A DNA stretch of 50,342 nucleotides from Planctomycetaceae bacterium (GTDB lineage Bacteria > Planctomycetota > Planctomycetia > Pirellulales > Pirellulaceae): positions 1-50,342 of the forward strand of contig WFWZ01000292.1 in assembly GCA_015490875.1 (NCBI GenBank), given 5' to 3'. The notes under the pieces were generated by a model that saw only the letters and a list, made by a program, of their open reading frames with translations, did no database searches and was not told the DNA's origin. Shown piece by piece: positions 1 to 9,055 of the stretch. Each line of letters opens with the position of its first letter. The first letter of the stretch is position 1. The position numbers and the translations under genes are program-made.

Positions 1-1671
1 CCCCAACATCAGCGACCGTTGCCCGATTGGTCACGCCCGGTAAGTGAACTCGCGGATACCTCTTCAAGCCCGCCTACCAACAACGAGATCGCTTTCCGCG
101 AAGTGGCAACGGATCTGGGAGTGACATTCCGATGGCACAACGGCGATGATCCTACCGAACCGGGGATCCATCTCTATCAGGACTTCGGCGGCGGTTTGGG
201 GGCCGTTGACTACGACGCCGACGGTTGGCCCGATCTCTATTTGGTGCAAGGAAATGACCATCCCGACCGACCGGGGCCTGAACACCGAGACCGGCTCTAT
301 CGCAACCTGCTGGGCGAGCGGCTGGTCGACGTCACGAAGGCGGCTCGAATCGAGCAGGCTGGTTATGGCCAGAGTCTCGCCGTGGGAGATTACAACGGCG
401 ATGGCTGGCCGGACCTTCTGATCGCCAACATCGGCGAGAACCATCTCTTGCGAAACGAAGGGGATGGGACGTTCACCGACGTCAGTCGGGAAGTCGGCTT
501 GAGCGGCAAGCGCTGGACGGCGGCGGCCGCGCTCGTCGATCTCGACGGCGATGGACTCGATGACATCGTTCTGGTTCACTACTTGCATGGCCGCGAGCCC
601 CTGGAACTCAAGTGTCGAAGCGGGGGTGTCGTCACCGCGTGCCGGCCGACGACTTTCGATGCCGAACCGGATGAGCTCCTGTGGAACCAGGGTGACGGCA
701 CGTTCCTTCCAGGGCAACTCCAGGCGGAACCGGGAAGAGGACTGGGGATCGTCGCCGGCGATTTCGACGGCGATGGTCACGTCGACCTCTTTATCTCCAA
801 CGACATGACGGCCAATCATCTCTACTGGGGAAGCGGCCGGCGGGCGCCGCTCGAAGATCAAAGCCTCCTCTCCGGTGTCGCCTTCGACCGAGACGGCCGA
901 TCGCAGGCGTGCATGGGAATCGCTGCCGGGGACCTCAGTGACGACGGTCGTTTCGACTTGTTCGTGACCAACTTCTTCAACGAGTCCAACACGCTTTACG
1001 CGAGAATCGACGGGCGGCTTTTCGCCGACGTCACGGCGGAAGCCGGGCTTCGAGATCCGGGTCTGCCGATGCTCGGTTTCGGCACCCAGGCCGCCGATTT
1101 CGACTTGGACGGTGACCTCGATTTGATCGTCACCAATGGCCACATCGACCAGGCTCCTCCCATCCAGTACCGGATGCCGACTCAGGTTTTCGCCAACGTC
1201 GGCGGAGGTCGCTTCCGTGAACTCCCGGCGGCCCAACTGGGCGATTTCTTTTCCGGCCGTCGTCTGGGAAGAGGCTTGATCCGGTGGGATTTCGATCGTG
1301 ACGGCAAACCAGACGTTGCGATCAGCCATCTCGACCAACCGCTCGCCATCTTGCGCAACGCGAGCGGCACATCCCACCACTTCTTGTCGCTCCGCCTTAC
1401 CGGGGCTCGCCACCGCAGTGCGACGGGAGCCGAAATCATCGTGACGGTCGGCGATCGGAAGCGACACGTGTATGTCACTTGTGGCGACGGCTATGCCGCG
1501 GCCAACGACCGGCGGATTCTCATCGGACTTGGGCCGCACGATCGGGCCGACCGCGTCGAAGTTCTCTGGCCGGGAGGTGAAACGACGCATTACGAACGAG
1601 TCGAGGCCGATCGGCACTGGGTGGCCGTCGAAGGGTGGAATCGTCTGGTGGCATGGCCGCTCGAGCGATAA
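1..1671 (+). CDS. CRTAC1 family protein (FG-GAP/VCBS repeats plus ASPIC/UnbV), 5' partial
   Basis: Probably an exported beta-propeller protein. The frame is open to the first base of the window, so the true start lies upstream; the first start-like codon inside is TTG at 19. At least six repeats carry Ca-binding Dx(D/N)xDG loops (for example DYNGDGWPDL, DFDGDGHVDL, DLDGDLDL), as in FG-GAP/VCBS propellers. The last 90 or so residues (GDGYAAANDRRILIGLG, then VEVLWPGG) match the ASPIC/UnbV domain. Known: this CRTAC1-like architecture is abundant in Planctomycetes and is usually extracellular, with no settled function. It lies 21 bp before the GT-C-like membrane gene, so the two are probably co-transcribed. 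The family call is secure; the substrate or partner is unknown. Confidence 0.85.
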   Translation, partial: PQHQRPLPDWSRPVSELADTSSSPPTNNEIAFREVATDLGVTFRWHNGDDPTEPGIHLYQDFGGGLGAVDYDADGWPDLYLVQGNDHPDRPGPEHRDRLYRNLLGERLVDVTKAARIEQAGYGQSLAVGDYNGDGWPDLLIANIGENHLLRNEGDGTFTDVSREVGLSGKRWTAAAALVDLDGDGLDDIVLVHYLHGREPLELKCRSGGVVTACRPTTFDAEPDELLWNQGDGTFLPGQLQAEPGRGLGIVAGDFDGDGHVDLFISNDMTANHLYWGSGRRAPLEDQSLLSGVAFDRDGRSQACMGIAAGDLSDDGRFDLFVTNFFNESNTLYARIDGRLFADVTAEAGLRDPGLPMLGFGTQAADFDLDGDLDLIVTNGHIDQAPPIQYRMPTQVFANVGGGRFRELPAAQLGDFFSGRRLGRGLIRWDFDRDGKPDVAISHLDQPLAILRNASGTSHHFLSLRLTGARHRSATGAEIIVTVGDRKRHVYVTCGDGYAAANDRRILIGLGPHDRADRVEVLWPGGETTHYERVEADRHWVAVEGWNRLVAWPLER

Positions 1672-1692
1672 CGGCGCGAGGAGGCTTCGGTC

Positions 1693-3459
1693 ATGAGTGA
1701 CCCGGTCGTGTCGGCGCCGACCCGTTATCTCGCTCGCTGCTCACGACCCTGGATCATTTTCACAGGATATGCTGCCTTGGCCGTGATACTCACCTGGCCG
1801 CTCGCGACATGCTTGACCTCGTGTCTTCCCTTGGGGCAGGAGCCGACCGATACGGTTCCGTTGCTCAACGCTTGGACGCTCTGGTGGAATGCCGACCGCC
1901 TGGAACACGGATGGGCCGGGTATTGGGACGCACCGATTTTCTACCCGGAACGAGCGACGTTGGCCCTGGGGGAACCGCAGCCGGTGAGTGGCGTGTTGTC
2001 CTGGCCGTTGCAGAAACTCCTGGGGCTCCCGGCTGCCTACAACGGACTTCTCCTGTTGCACCTGACGCTCAACGGCCTCTTGGGAGTTCGATTCCTACGT
2101 GGAGAGGGTTTGTCTCTCACCGCCAGTCGCATCGGGGGAGTGTGGTTGATGGGACTTCCGCTGGTCGGCACGAGCCTCGGAGTTTTCCAAGTTATCCCGA
2201 TCTGGGGAATCTTGTGGACGCTCGCAGCCGCGCGACAGGCGGTTGCATGCAGAGGCACTCGGCGTTACGCAGAGCTGGGAGCGGCGTTGGCAGTGACATA
2301 CGGCCTCAATTGCCATTACGGGCTTTTCCTCCTGACGCTCCTGCCGCCTTGGATGGTCGTCCTCGCTGGAGGGCCACGCCGGTGGCGGTTGTGGGTTGTC
2401 CCGTTGTTGGCGTCGACGGCCTTTTTCGCGGTCCTCGCTTCACCGGTCTGGTCCAAGCAGTGGAGGGAACTGGGTGGGAGCAGCACACGGCGAGACCCGC
2501 TTGTCGTGCGCGCCATGTCGGCGACACTCGCGCGCTATGGACGCAGTCCGCATCCCTTTCAAAGCCGTGCTATGCCGGTAGAGCGGCTGGGGATGGGGTG
2601 GCTCAAGTACGCTCTGGCTTTGGGAGCCGTTGTGATGGGTTGGCGTATCGATCGCCACCTCGTGTTGCCTCAGCTTTGTCTGGCCGGCGGGGGATTCCTT
2701 TTGAGCATGGCGGTGTGGGTCGGGTGGCGAGACTGTAATCTTGCGAGGTTCATGGGCGAATGGATCCCCGGCATGCATGCAATCCGCAACTGGTTCCGGT
2801 ACGCTGTCTTCTTTCAGATCGGCATGGTGGTCTTGGCAGCGTGGATGGTCGACCGAGGGAACCGATGGTGGTGTTCCTTTGGACGATTCCCACCTTGGCG
2901 CATCGTGTTCCTCGTGACGATCTTGTTCGTCGGCCTGGTGGAATCGTGGCCAGTGCCGCAAGTGATCGAGGCCGCGCCTGAGCCACCTCGGTGGGCGCAT
3001 TGGCTGGGCGAGCATCATGCGGGGAGTGTTTTGGCCGTGTTACCTTTGGGACAGGGACCGATGGCGGCCGACCATCGCCGTTCGGCTTTGGCCATGCTTT
3101 GGCAGCCGGTTCATCGGTGCCGGCTGGTCAACGGCTACAACGGCTACTTTCCCGCTTCGCAACGGAAGGTTCTGCCGGCGCTGCGCCGTCTTCCCGATGA
3201 ATCGTCGCTGCGAATCCTTCGCCGTGTGGGGACACAGTTTCTGGTCGTTTACGGCAGTGCCGACAGCGCCGTGATGAAGCGGTCGGGGTGGCGTCGCATC
3301 GCATCGGCTTCGGAGCCGGGAGTCGAGTTGTGGCAGTACACCGGTGGCGAGAGGGCCACGGTTACTGCCCGCGCCGGAGCTTCTCGAAGTACTCGGTCGC
3401 CTGGCGTTTTTCCATCCGAGGCAGCTTCTCTTGCACGATCGGGTCGGGGTCTTCCTTGA
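1693..3459 (+). CDS. Polytopic membrane protein, GT-C glycosyltransferase-like
   Basis: A 588-aa protein with many hydrophobic segments, the first near residues 25-45 and others spread to about residue 420. The early loop with TDTVPLLNAWTLWW resembles the acidic first loop of GT-C membrane glycosyltransferases. The C-terminal soluble part (LVNGYNGYFP, then a predicted beta strand FLVVYG) resembles the tail of planctomycete GT-C/YfhO-like proteins. This suggests transfer of a sugar from a lipid carrier on the outer face of the membrane, but the substrate is not visible. ATG at 1693 follows a good AGGAGG. The last 33 codons overlap the 3' end of the opposite-strand gene, and that tail (rich in S, R and A) looks like read-through rather than conserved protein. 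Confidence 0.65.
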   Translation: MSDPVVSAPTRYLARCSRPWIIFTGYAALAVILTWPLATCLTSCLPLGQEPTDTVPLLNAWTLWWNADRLEHGWAGYWDAPIFYPERATLALGEPQPVSGVLSWPLQKLLGLPAAYNGLLLLHLTLNGLLGVRFLRGEGLSLTASRIGGVWLMGLPLVGTSLGVFQVIPIWGILWTLAAARQAVACRGTRRYAELGAALAVTYGLNCHYGLFLLTLLPPWMVVLAGGPRRWRLWVVPLLASTAFFAVLASPVWSKQWRELGGSSTRRDPLVVRAMSATLARYGRSPHPFQSRAMPVERLGMGWLKYALALGAVVMGWRIDRHLVLPQLCLAGGGFLLSMAVWVGWRDCNLARFMGEWIPGMHAIRNWFRYAVFFQIGMVVLAAWMVDRGNRWWCSFGRFPPWRIVFLVTILFVGLVESWPVPQVIEAAPEPPRWAHWLGEHHAGSVLAVLPLGQGPMAADHRRSALAMLWQPVHRCRLVNGYNGYFPASQRKVLPALRRLPDESSLRILRRVGTQFLVVYGSADSAVMKRSGWRRIASASEPGVELWQYTGGERATVTARAGASRSTRSPGVFPSEAASLARSGRGLP

Positions 3460-5011
3460 AGGCGCTCTCGACCTGTTCCGCTGCCTGTACGGCCGATTGT
3501 CCTTTTCGGTTGGGGCCGCCGGCATCGCCTGTCCGCACGACTTCACCTTTCTTCGGTCGAGCGCGAACGCGGCTCTTGTATCCGCCGGTTTTGCCTTCCT
3601 CTTCAGGACGGGGGCCTCTTCCGCGGCCCTTTCCCAGACTCATCCGGTCTTCAGGCATCTCGAATGAGTTTTCACTTCCCTTTCCCATGCCCCGACTGTT
3701 TTGGCAGGCTTTGGCCAGCCCTTCTTTGCACTGTTCGAGTTCTTCGAGGGCTTCGGAAAGGGACTGGAGTTCCTGAGCCTCGGCTTCCATTTCCTCCATG
3801 GCCTGAGCCATCTGCTTCATGGCTTGAGCGGCACCTTTGCCGTCGTTATTGCCGACACATTGTTGGCACTGGCCGAGCTTTTGTGCGAGTTCCGAAAGGC
3901 GGTCCATCTGTTTCTTCTGGCGCTCGAGTTGATCGAGTTTCTTTTGCAACTCGTTGACGGTCTGACGGTCGCCGGCTTCCTGCGCCTTGCGGATCTGTTC
4001 TTTCAGATCCTGTTTCGCCTGTTCGTAATCCCGCTGGAGTTGCTCGAGCTGCTTCTGCAACTGCTGGAGCTGTTTCTTGAGTTGTTCTTTTTCCTGGGGG
4101 CTGAGTTGGTTCTTTTCGAGTTTTTCGGCGAGTTTCTTCGCGAGTTCCTTTGCTTCGTTCCACCGGCCGTTCTTGAGTGCGCGATTCAGCTTCTCGGCCG
4201 GACCCTCGGAGACGTCCTTGAGTTGCTGCTGGAGTTTCTCTTGGATCTCTTTGGCGCCCCCAAGTTCCTTTCGGCGCTTTTCGATTTCTTTGGCCAGATT
4301 GTTGATTTCGACGAAGGTCTTTTTGTAGTCGCCCTGATTCTTCTTTTGGAGATCGTCGAGTTTCTTCTGGAGCGTTTCGAAGAGTTCTTTCGATTCGGCC
4401 AGACCTTTTTGCTCAAGTTCCATCTGGCGTTGTTTCATTTTCTTCTTGAGGTCTTGAACCGACTTGTCGATTTCCTTTTTCAAGAGGTGGCGGTTGGCGG
4501 ATGAGGCTGCGACTTTCTTGGGCGTGGCGTTATCGAGTCCCAAGGCGAGGGCAACGGCGAGCAAGGCGACGCCGATGGGGAGCCAGCCGTGCCGCGGGAG
4601 TCGCACGGGGAAGGCGGCGGGGACGTCGATCCTCCCGGCCGCTCGTTCGGCGTCGGCCACGAGGGCTTCGCCGGCAGGTGTGTGGCGCGTGGACTCGTCG
4701 AGCGTCCACGTGCTGGAGATCCGCTCCTTCAGTCCAAAGCGACGGTCGATTTCGATGGCGGCTTCGAGTGTCCGCCGTCGGCCCAGCCAGGTCCAGGCCC
4801 CGGCGGTGAGGACTCCCGCCAAGGCGCCTCCCCCGAGCCAGTACCAGGGCCAGCGGTCGTCGGCTGAGGGAACGTAGGTGAGTTTCGGCCAAAGCACGCC
4901 GACCAGGGCGAGGGCCAGCGTGACGGCGAGGCAGATGGGAAGTGCTCTCAGGAAACGCTGCAACGTCAGACGCCGCTGTGCCTGCCGCACTCGAAGACGG
5001 ATTTCGTTCAT
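3362..5011 (-). CDS. Membrane-anchored long coiled-coil protein (DUF4175-like)
   Basis: A 549-aa protein. Hydrophobic segments lie near residues 22-42, 58-76 and 146-163. Residues 175 to about 430 are an almost uninterrupted charged coiled coil rich in K, E, Q and L, ending in a basic, glycine-rich tail. The N-terminal arrangement resembles DUF4175-type proteins that occur near CRTAC1 or BatA-like genes. No catalytic motif is visible; a scaffolding or envelope role is an inference. ATG at 5011 is preceded by a plausible promoter. The 3' end overlaps the convergent membrane gene by 98 bp. The opposite strand of the coiled coil gives a leucine/phenylalanine-rich open frame that is an artefact of codon bias. 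Confidence 0.75.
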   Translation of the reverse strand: MNEIRLRVRQAQRRLTLQRFLRALPICLAVTLALALVGVLWPKLTYVPSADDRWPWYWLGGGALAGVLTAGAWTWLGRRRTLEAAIEIDRRFGLKERISSTWTLDESTRHTPAGEALVADAERAAGRIDVPAAFPVRLPRHGWLPIGVALLAVALALGLDNATPKKVAASSANRHLLKKEIDKSVQDLKKKMKQRQMELEQKGLAESKELFETLQKKLDDLQKKNQGDYKKTFVEINNLAKEIEKRRKELGGAKEIQEKLQQQLKDVSEGPAEKLNRALKNGRWNEAKELAKKLAEKLEKNQLSPQEKEQLKKQLQQLQKQLEQLQRDYEQAKQDLKEQIRKAQEAGDRQTVNELQKKLDQLERQKKQMDRLSELAQKLGQCQQCVGNNDGKGAAQAMKQMAQAMEEMEAEAQELQSLSEALEELEQCKEGLAKACQNSRGMGKGSENSFEMPEDRMSLGKGRGRGPRPEEEGKTGGYKSRVRARPKKGEVVRTGDAGGPNRKGQSAVQAAEQVESAFKEDPDPIVQEKLPRMEKRQATEYFEKLRRGQ

Positions 5012-5081
5012 AAGACAGATATCCTGTGACCAGGCGGAACGCCCCTAGCCGGTTGTCATCCGGCACCATCGCTCAGCGTAT

Positions 5082-5110
5082 ATTATAGGGGAATCGCTCT
5101 CCGATTCGAA
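5082..5110 (-). promoter_or_regulatory. Possible sigma-70 promoter of the coiled-coil gene
   Basis: On the minus strand TTCGAA (5110-5105) is followed after 17 bp by a perfect TATAAT (5087-5082). A transcript would start near 5076 and have a leader of about 65 nt before the ATG at 5011. The -35 match is partial. The same AT-rich patch could also serve the divergent DCC gene. Confidence 0.4.
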
Positions 5111-5217
5111 CCGGAAACCCGTGGTGCGGTTGTCGCGGGCGTGCGCGGAAGAGAGGGCGGATGAGGCAAAGCCCCCAAGTGATCGGAATGAGCGAATCGT
5201 TTCTGAGGAGATGCTCG

Positions 5218-5667
5218 ATGGCGACGATCGAAGTGCCATCTGCTGGGCCTGAGCTGGATCTGCCGTCGCCGGAGGATCGTCCGGGGGCTGACGTGGTGAT
5301 CTACGACGGTTCGTGCGGTTTCTGCCGGTCGCAAGTGGCACGGCTGGCGCGGTGGGATACGCAGGGTCGTCTGGCGTTTGTGCCGCTGCAGGATCCGGTG
5401 GTTTTCGAGCGGTACCCGGATTTGACGTGTGAGCGGCTTCTGGAAGAGATGGTGGTGGTCGACCGGAGCGGAAGGCGGCATGGGGGGGCGGACGCTTTTC
5501 GGTATTTATCTCGGCACGTGCGGCGACTGTGGTGGCTGGCTCCCTGGATGCACATCCCGGGGAGTATGCCGCTTTGGCGGCTCGTCTACCGCATGGTGGC
5601 TCGACATCGTTACCGACTCTGGTCGCGCCAGCACTCATGTGAGAGCGGCACGTGCAAGGTGAGATAG
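5218..5667 (+). CDS. DCC family thiol-disulfide oxidoreductase (DUF393)
   Basis: A 149-aa thioredoxin-fold protein of the DCC family. The signature YDGSCGFC lies near the N-terminus, with the two redox cysteines three residues apart (C33, C36), followed by the family features: an LQDP-like strand after the first helix, a GGADAFRYL helix, and W/P-rich segments. ATG at 5218 is chosen because GAGGAG lies 7 nt upstream; in-frame ATGs at 5161 and 5188 could add up to 19 residues. A late CESGTC near the C-terminus is an additional cysteine pair. The family is predicted to do dithiol/disulfide exchange; the partner is unknown. Confidence 0.85.
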   Translation: MATIEVPSAGPELDLPSPEDRPGADVVIYDGSCGFCRSQVARLARWDTQGRLAFVPLQDPVVFERYPDLTCERLLEEMVVVDRSGRRHGGADAFRYLSRHVRRLWWLAPWMHIPGSMPLWRLVYRMVARHRYRLWSRQHSCESGTCKVR

Positions 5668-5838
5668 CGCTCGTCGGGAAAACTGGTTGGGACAGGCGAG
5701 CTGTCTCGCACGCCGATGGCCCGCTCTGAAATTTTTCAAAAAAATCCTGCCCAAGTGACCAGACGTGTCACGGAGTGGTGGAAGACTGAGAAAACAAATG
5801 GGCTTCGCAGTTTTCCGCATCCCCAATGATGGGGCGTT

Positions 5839-8292
5839 ATGTCGTCCTTCCCAACAATCCGATGGTGCTTAGTCATGCCAGAAGAATCAGTGATTGCCCA
5901 GGTCACTCAGGTGCTGTCAAGACGCGACGATATCACGATTCATTACGATCCGCCCGCCACTGGGCCCGTCCCCGGACATTTTCGTCCCATTGAAGATGTG
6001 GCTTTACATGATGATCTCCGGCGTGTCCTGAGACGTGAGATTCGTGACGGCTTTTTTCGTCACCAGGCACTCGCGATCGAACAAATCCTGGCTGGAAGGA
6101 ACACTGTGGTTGCGACACAGACGTCCTCGGGGAAGTCACTGATCTATTCGGTTCCCGTATTTGATGCCCTTTTGCAAGAAGAGGATGCGTGCGCGCTTTT
6201 CATCTATCCTCAGAAAGCTCTCGCCAACGACCAGCTATCCAAATTAAGGGTGATGGCGCGCCAACTCAAGGTGCTGTCAAATCGAATGGATTCCCGGCCT
6301 CATTTGATCAGCCGATATGATGGTTCGACGCCTCATGGCGTGCGGAACGACGTGCGAGCGGAGGTGCAGGTCGCATTGACAAACCCAGACATGCTACACC
6401 TCAGCATTTTGCAGCATCATGACCCGAAATGGGCCAGGTTTTTTGAGCATCTTCGATATGTGATTATTGACGAATGCCACGAATACCGAGGGATTTTCGG
6501 GACCAACGTTGCCTATGTTCTGCGGAGGCTGCGACAGATATGCGATATTCACGGGTCGAGCCCTACGTTTGTCGCCACGTCAGCCACGATCCGCGATCCG
6601 CGGGAGCATCTCGAGAAGTTAACGGGCCTCGAGTTTTGCGAGATCGGAGCCGACGAAGATGGAAGCATTCAGGGGCGCAAGAAATTCTGGATGCTCAGTG
6701 GTCGCGATCACTTCTATGATCTGGGACGAAAGATTGCCCTTGACCTTGCAAAGAAAGGTCTGAGTGTCCTTGCTTTCTGCCCTAGCCGATTGGCAGCTGA
6801 GAGAATGATGGCTCGCGTCCTTTCATCCAAGGATGATCAACTTCCCTTCGTGAAGGTCTATCGCGCCGGACTTTCGCCACAAGAACGCGAAGCGATTGAG
6901 GCAGGGTTGCGGGACAAGTCGGTCCGCCTGGTCTTCTCTACTAGCGCATTGGAGCTGGGCATCGATATCGGAGCTCTTGACGTAGTTGTTTGTGTGGGAT
7001 TTCCCAGCAGCATGATGAGTCTTTGGCAACGTGCGGGGCGGGTAGCCAGAGCGGGCAAGGAGGGTGGGATCGTCCTTATTCCCGCGGATACCCCTATCGA
7101 CTCATACTATGCTGCTCATCCCGATGAGCTTTTCGGTAAGGATCATGAGCTTCTTGCACTGAACCTAAACAACCGTCGAGTCGTGTACTGCCATTATGCT
7201 TGCGCCGTGAGCGAAGTGGGCGGCGTGGACGACAGACTTCGGCTGAAGATATTGGGCGAAGCCATCTCGACCGTGGCTGAGCTAAGAGCGACGGGATCTT
7301 TGAACGACGATATCTTCTACAGATCGGACCCGCATTCGGAAGTCAATATTCGCAGTATGGGAGAAGGTTCGTACTCGCTGGATTGCGGTTCGGAGAAGGT
7401 TGGGGAGATTGACGACTTTCATTTGCTCCGTGAGGCCTATCGAAACGCTATTTATCGACATGGAGGCGTTGGTTATCGCGTAAAGGACGTGATCAAGGGC
7501 AAGAAGATTGTCAGGCTTGAACGCGAGTATTCGTGGAACGAGACCTCTCCAGTCATCCAGAAGCGCATTCGACTCAAGAGACGGAATTCCGTAGCAGACT
7601 ACTCGCAACTTGCGATCGCAACCGTTGAAATGGACGTAACGGAATTCATTGTCACGGTGACCGAAAAGGACCGGTCAGGAAATGTTGTCCGTCAGTGGCA
7701 GGGTTCCGCCGGTATGCCAGCGCATACCCTGCCGACCGTGGCGACGCAAGTATTGATTCGAAAGGAGCTTTGGCGGGACGTCGTCCTGAAATTGGGGGAC
7801 CGCCAGGCTCGGTGCGCTCTTGCATCATGCGAACGTCTTCTGTCGAGTCTATTTCCAACGGTTAGCGGTCCATGCGATACTCAAGACTTCTCTTCCTTTA
7901 GCGAAGTTCTGAAGGATGGGAACGCAGCTCTATACCTCTACGACAACGTTTATGATGGAGTCGACCTTACCACTGGAGCGTTCGGCAAGGTACAGGTACT
8001 TGTTGAAAAGGCATTGGACCGACTAGCAACTTGTGCATGTAGTGAAGACGCAGGTTGCTTTCGGTGTATCGCCAATCCGCGTATTGACGAAGCGACGAGC
8101 AAGGAAGCTACAGCGCAGCTTCTTCAAATGTTGCGTGACGCGATGATGGCGGAACCACCGAGGATTACAGAGCAAAGTGAGAACAGCGTGAGCGTGTTGG
8201 CGCCCGATGAGATTGCCACTTGCCCTACCTGCAGCGTCAATATCGCCAAGGGGGACCGCTTTTGCAAGAACTGTGGGCACAAGTTGATTTAA
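5839..8292 (+). CDS. MrfA/Hrq1-type superfamily 2 DNA helicase with DUF1998 and C-terminal zinc ribbon
   Basis: An 817-aa SF2 ATPase. Walker A is TSSGKS (K99), motif II DECH (D211), motif III SAT (about 247), and motif VI QRAGRVARAG (Q397-R404), preceded by STSALELGIDIG. The layout and loop sequences match the YprA/MrfA-Hrq1 branch of 3'-5' helicases. The C-terminal region ends in a DUF1998-like four-cysteine cluster (C732, C734, C740, C743). Beyond it is an extra zinc ribbon (C795, C798, C809, C812) not typical of MrfA. In Bacillus, MrfA works with the nuclease MrfB in crosslink repair; no MrfB is present here. Base composition is visibly lower in GC than the flanks, suggesting acquisition. 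ATG 5839 is used; ATG 5875 is an alternative, and neither has a strong ribosome site. Confidence 0.88.
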   Translation: MSSFPTIRWCLVMPEESVIAQVTQVLSRRDDITIHYDPPATGPVPGHFRPIEDVALHDDLRRVLRREIRDGFFRHQALAIEQILAGRNTVVATQTSSGKSLIYSVPVFDALLQEEDACALFIYPQKALANDQLSKLRVMARQLKVLSNRMDSRPHLISRYDGSTPHGVRNDVRAEVQVALTNPDMLHLSILQHHDPKWARFFEHLRYVIIDECHEYRGIFGTNVAYVLRRLRQICDIHGSSPTFVATSATIRDPREHLEKLTGLEFCEIGADEDGSIQGRKKFWMLSGRDHFYDLGRKIALDLAKKGLSVLAFCPSRLAAERMMARVLSSKDDQLPFVKVYRAGLSPQEREAIEAGLRDKSVRLVFSTSALELGIDIGALDVVVCVGFPSSMMSLWQRAGRVARAGKEGGIVLIPADTPIDSYYAAHPDELFGKDHELLALNLNNRRVVYCHYACAVSEVGGVDDRLRLKILGEAISTVAELRATGSLNDDIFYRSDPHSEVNIRSMGEGSYSLDCGSEKVGEIDDFHLLREAYRNAIYRHGGVGYRVKDVIKGKKIVRLEREYSWNETSPVIQKRIRLKRRNSVADYSQLAIATVEMDVTEFIVTVTEKDRSGNVVRQWQGSAGMPAHTLPTVATQVLIRKELWRDVVLKLGDRQARCALASCERLLSSLFPTVSGPCDTQDFSSFSEVLKDGNAALYLYDNVYDGVDLTTGAFGKVQVLVEKALDRLATCACSEDAGCFRCIANPRIDEATSKEATAQLLQMLRDAMMAEPPRITEQSENSVSVLAPDEIATCPTCSVNIAKGDRFCKNCGHKLI

Positions 8293-8305
8293 GGAGAGAT
8301 GATAC

Positions 8306-9055
8306 ATGACCACCAGCGAACCTTGGGAAAGCATTCGACATCGCTACCAGGATGCATGGATTCGGGTAACACGAATAACGCGTCTCGAGGAGAAGTGGCT
8401 CGGTCGGATTGAAATGGATGCAGAAACGGCGTGGACACTCGGGACAGATAACATCGGCCTGTTCGTGGGGGATTGCAGGTCGCTTGGGCGCACCATCGAT
8501 ATGATTCGGCCTCTCCACCGTGCTACGCCGAGATGTCAGTGGGTCATCGTGGCAGCAACAAAGAAGATGGCTGCCGTGCTTATTCAACGGTGGTTTCGAG
8601 AGGACTTGCTGTCGCGAGTTGCGACGACAACTCTTAAGCTGCCGCAAGTGTACTCCAACCTTGTTTTGGCGACTCCTGAGAGTCTTCGGCGAATCGAGAA
8701 CAGTGATGTTCGCTCTCTTGGCGGGATACTCATTATTGATATGCAGTGCCACATTCACAAAGCTCGCCAGGGCATAAGACGAGGAAGGTTCTATGTGCCC
8801 AATGATCGTCCACAGTTGATTGCAGATTTTCGTAGTAGGATGACTATCGGAGAGTGGGCTCCACCCGTGGTCTTTATGACTCAGAAAAGAGCTAAAGCTC
8901 TTAACACAGACCCCGTCAGAAGGGCGTACTGTCTTGATGGATGGTGGTTTGCTGACGGTCAATCATTGCGTTGTGGTCCACGTCGCCGACATTACATTAA
9001 TGATTTGGTATATCGTAACGAAAGTAATGCAGGTGCGGCCGGCGGTGCGGTCTGA
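8306..9055 (+). CDS. Unknown protein linked to the helicase; possible degenerate helicase lobe
   Basis: A 249-aa protein that I do not recognise. It starts 13 bp after the helicase stop with AAGGAG about 10 nt before the ATG, so it is almost certainly in the same operon. Segments fall in the order of an SF2 RecA lobe: GLFVGDCRSLGRT (51-63) at the motif I place but without the GKT/GKS lysine; VIVAATKK (80-87, Ia-like); LATPESL (121-127, Ib-like, as TPGR); IIDMQC (143-148) where DExH would be; VVFMT (178-182) where SAT would be. Both catalytic motifs are thus absent. Reading it as an inactive helicase-like partner is an inference from pattern only. Composition is like the helicase gene. Confidence 0.6.
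   Translation: MTTSEPWESIRHRYQDAWIRVTRITRLEEKWLGRIEMDAETAWTLGTDNIGLFVGDCRSLGRTIDMIRPLHRATPRCQWVIVAATKKMAAVLIQRWFREDLLSRVATTTLKLPQVYSNLVLATPESLRRIENSDVRSLGGILIIDMQCHIHKARQGIRRGRFYVPNDRPQLIADFRSRMTIGEWAPPVVFMTQKRAKALNTDPVRRAYCLDGWWFADGQSLRCGPRRRHYINDLVYRNESNAGAAGGAV

Noticed and set aside
64-1617. A 517-aa open frame on the minus strand
   Set aside because: Antisense shadow of the repetitive CRTAC1 gene; no motif, no ribosome site.
3701-4504. A 267-aa leucine/phenylalanine-rich open frame on the plus strand
   Set aside because: It is the antisense of the K/E/Q-rich coiled coil; such complements automatically give L/F-rich frames.
5095-5120. GGTTCGAATC-like T-arm on the minus strand, possible tRNA
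   Set aside because: The arms do not pair as a T stem, and there is no acceptor or anticodon stem around it.
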